29,834 nucleotides of DNA from Chara braunii (taxonomy: Eukaryota > Streptophyta > Charophyceae > Charales > Characeae). The notes beneath the pieces are model-generated. The model did not search any database and was not told the DNA's origin. It was given only the letters and a program-made list of their open reading frames with translations. The translations under genes were made by a program, and so were the position numbers. Below, piece after piece: positions 28,105 through 29,834 of this stretch. The number at the start of each line of letters is the position of its first letter. The stretch's first letter is position 1. The stretch is from positions 2,718,311 to 2,748,144 of the forward strand of contig BFEA01000164.1 in the NCBI GenBank assembly GCA_003427395.1, read 5' to 3'.

Positions 28105-28340
28105 ATCCTCCTTGCCTTGATCTTGGCATTGGGAGGTCTTGTGCTTGGTGTTGTTGCACCAATAGCATCAGCCGTACCGGTTGTCGTTCTTGTATTCGGC
28201 CTCGGTTAAGTTGAACTGGCTGTCCATTTCTGGCCGACGATGCGGTTTTCGCCTTCCTTTTTCCATGGGAGTTGTTGTTGCTTCGTGGCTGGACAGCGGC
28301 CACCTTGTGACGGACCCGCCAGGATGGCGGTCAGCCGATG
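28105..28340 (-). pseudogene. gag: Gag C-terminus with CCHC zinc knuckle
   Basis: Read downward: a basic stretch EKGRRKPHRRPEMDSQFNLT and EAEYKNDNRYG, then a TGA stop (28168-28170), then directly CYWCNNTKHKTSQC (28126-28167), a canonical C-x2-C-x4-H-x4-C nucleic-acid-binding knuckle in the same frame. The capsid part of gag is not found upstream, so the element is truncated near 28340. Confidence 0.75.
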
Positions 28341-28449
28341 GAGCTGGAAGGGACATCGCAACTTCGACGCGGGCTGAACACACACGTACTCCAAAAGTGC
28401 AGAATGCAGAATGATAAAAAAACCAGATAACAGCTGGGGTATACCCCCA

Positions 28450-28530
28450 GTGGACTGACTGGACTGGAGTGGATTGGCCTGGTAACGACAACGGACTGAC
28501 TGGACTAGACTGGACTGGACTGGAACAGTA
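28450..28530. repeat. GACTG/GGACT low-complexity repeat
   Basis: Imperfect repeats of (TGGAC)n or ACTGGACTGG occur in two clusters, 28453-28480 and 28491-28525. Confidence 0.85.
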
Positions 28531-28540
28531 CACGGCCTGT

Positions 28541-29510
28541 GGGGTCAGGCCACGGCCTGGTCCCACAGGTCGAACTGGCAAATAGCCGAATAGGCGCTGG
28601 CTGTAGGCCAGGGCAGATGGAGGCCCGCCCGTGATGGATCGCAAGAGCCATAAACACACTATTCGCAAAAGCAGCGGAACCCTGCAATAAAGAAAGCTAA
28701 GAAATCTAAGATGCGGAGGAAGCTCCATGAGTAGTCCATGCGATGCAGCCTAAGCTACATAATGTCAAATGAAAAGCAAATGTCTCGTATACACATCTTA
28801 ACTAACAACAGAAAATGAAATGTAGCATGATACAATCCTAAAGTCCTAAAGGCAATGACCTCAGTCCTAAAGAGCCATATGTCATAAGTAATGTCATATC
28901 GTTGAACCACTAAGAGTGGGATGGTCTCAGAGGGGGTGAATGCAGCCTAGGAAGCAAAACTCCTAAGGGCAGTCACACAAGACGGTGGGATATATCATCA
29001 TGTTCAAGGTGAGGGAGTGGTAGCGAAACAAAACCAATGACCCTAACAGATAGACCATGCAAGTTCGACCAAAATGGAGATATGCCTAACTGAAGGCATG
29101 CAAGAGCCGACACTAGGGTGATGACGGCAATGGATGAGGGAAACATGCACACAAATCACCGACTGGGGAGGAAGGAGCTAGATCTGGGAGCAGGGAAGCC
29201 AAGATAACGCTACGGTCCCAATGCCTATGCGATACGAAGGGAGAGCCCAACTCAAAGAGACCCAACTAAGTGGAAACCATCATGCGATGTACAGGGTAGG
29301 GTGGTGGCGTGAAGTAGTCACGTCCAAAGTAGCTGAAGCCGATAAGATGGCTGAAGTCGAGAAGGTGATTGAAGTCGTCGAAGTGGTCGATGACGTCGAT
29401 GAAGTAGGAGTCGAGTCGATGTCGAAGCAGAACCGCAAAACGCTGACATCCTGTTTTAGGTTCGGTGCGGACAATAACATAGCCTGCAATGACATTTCCC
29501 TCCAAAAGGG
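28541..29510. other. No gene recognised
   Basis: This is about 1 kb of unassigned sequence to the right of the truncated gypsy element. A plus-strand ORF at 29221-29664 has a Val/Glu/Asp-rich repeat (KVIEVVEVVDDVDEVGVE) coming from GTCGA-type short repeats at 29325-29420. It is not convincing as a gene. Confidence 0.45.
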
Positions 29511-29834
29511 ACGAGGTACCGGTTGCTGGGAGGCCGCTTGGCCTAGGAAGTCACCGCCCGGGAGGCCGGTAGGCCGCTATATGTTCAGGAAGAGCGGTGA
29601 GCTCTTCCTCATTTGCGGCATGCAAGGCTTGGCGACATGCTGCTGGAGCGCAGCGTTGGTCTGAGGCAGCGCTGCTTGGAGGTGAAGGTGTGTTGGGGCT
29701 CAGCCTGACTATGGCGAGCACCCCAACTTGAAGGAGGAAGAAGGGGGACATGGTAGGAGAGTGGTAGGGCACTTACCTGGCTATGGTGGACACCGTCTTC
29801 ATCACCTTGTTGGGCGCTGCATCTGGAAGGCCCC
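29511..29834 (+). repeat. LTR-like stretch at the window end
   Basis: A TATA-like TATATG (29578-29583) is followed by GC-rich sequence with a GCTGCTGGAGCGCAGCG block and TTGGAGGTGAAGG. This resembles the order downstream of the TATA box in the LTR at 3435-4512 (GCTGCTGCG, GAGGTGAAG). The match is patchy and the right end is outside the window. Confidence 0.3.
29587..29609 (+). other. 9-bp perfect hairpin downstream of a TATA-like site
   Basis: AGGAAGAGC (29587-29595) and GCTCTTCCT (29601-29609) pair perfectly around a five-base loop, four bases after the TATA-like TATATG. Confidence 0.8.

Larger units (their letters stand above)
22823..28340 (-). mobile_element. 5'-truncated Ty3/gypsy element on the minus strand
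   Basis: Read right to left it has the gag C-terminus, protease, RT, RNase H, integrase, chromodomain-like tail, polypurine tract and LTR. Most of gag and the 5' LTR are not found in the window. It carries frameshifts and stops throughout plus a roughly 280-bp tandem duplication between RT and RNase H. Its protein motifs (YFDD, and a different integrase tail) and its LTR show it is a different family from the plus-strand element at 3435-14029. Confidence 0.8.

Noticed and set aside
1-29834. CRISPR array, prokaryotic operons, phage or integron.
   Set aside because: No regularly spaced identical repeats with unique spacers, no ribosome-binding-site-led gene clusters, and a spliced plant-type kinase exon points to a nuclear genome.

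Overview
The window looks like repeat-dense nuclear DNA of a green plant or streptophyte alga. The only convincing host coding sequence is one GT-AG bounded exon of a plant-type MEKK/MAPKKK kinase (20381-20541). Nearly everything else that can be recognised is decayed retrotransposon plus long GA/CT microsatellites. The species cannot be fixed from sequence alone. A charophyte would fit, but that is a guess.

Layout, left to right. (1) 1-2605: GA/TC microsatellite, a hammerhead-ribozyme-like motif, then the 3' end of an old plus-strand Ty3/gypsy element (integrase fragment 600-1197, polypurine tract, LTR 1214-2605). (2) 2606-3434: spacer with a second hammerhead-like relic and a short coding-like ORF. 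(3) 3435-14029: a structurally complete but dead plus-strand Ty3/gypsy element with LTR 3435-4512, primer-binding site, long leader, gag with zinc knuckle, protease, RT, RNase H, integrase with D,D35E and chromodomain-like tail, polypurine tract and LTR 13209-14029. Its RT is split by a roughly 1.8 kb insertion (about 8988-10808) that ends in poly(A) and holds an asparagine-rich ORF. (4) 14030-15110: the C-terminal end of a LINE-type RT carrying a tandem triplication, followed by a repetitive possible 3' UTR. (5) 15120-18050: mostly unassigned, with an LTR-like stretch, the best hammerhead-like motif (17011-17064) and short tandem duplications. (6) 18050-19740: microsatellites around a minus-strand LTR copy. 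(7) 19741-20792: the kinase exon and flanking presumed intron. (8) 20793-22800: a minus-strand LINE 3' part. (9) 22823-28340: a 5'-truncated minus-strand Ty3/gypsy element whose 3' LTR belongs to the same family as the LTR at 18365-19608. (10) 28340-29834: unassigned DNA ending in an LTR-like stretch.

The retroelement genes are named from residue-level motifs read by eye, such as YLDD, YFDD, the IN zinc finger, GQ-x-E, zinc knuckles and zf-RVT. All carry stops or frameshifts, so none is expected to make an intact protein. The most interesting items are three related hammerhead-like motifs, two of which show a covarying stem III base pair; a conserved 37-nt exon-like module in the minus-strand LTR family; and many short tandem duplications, from 37 to about 280 bp, inside unrelated elements.
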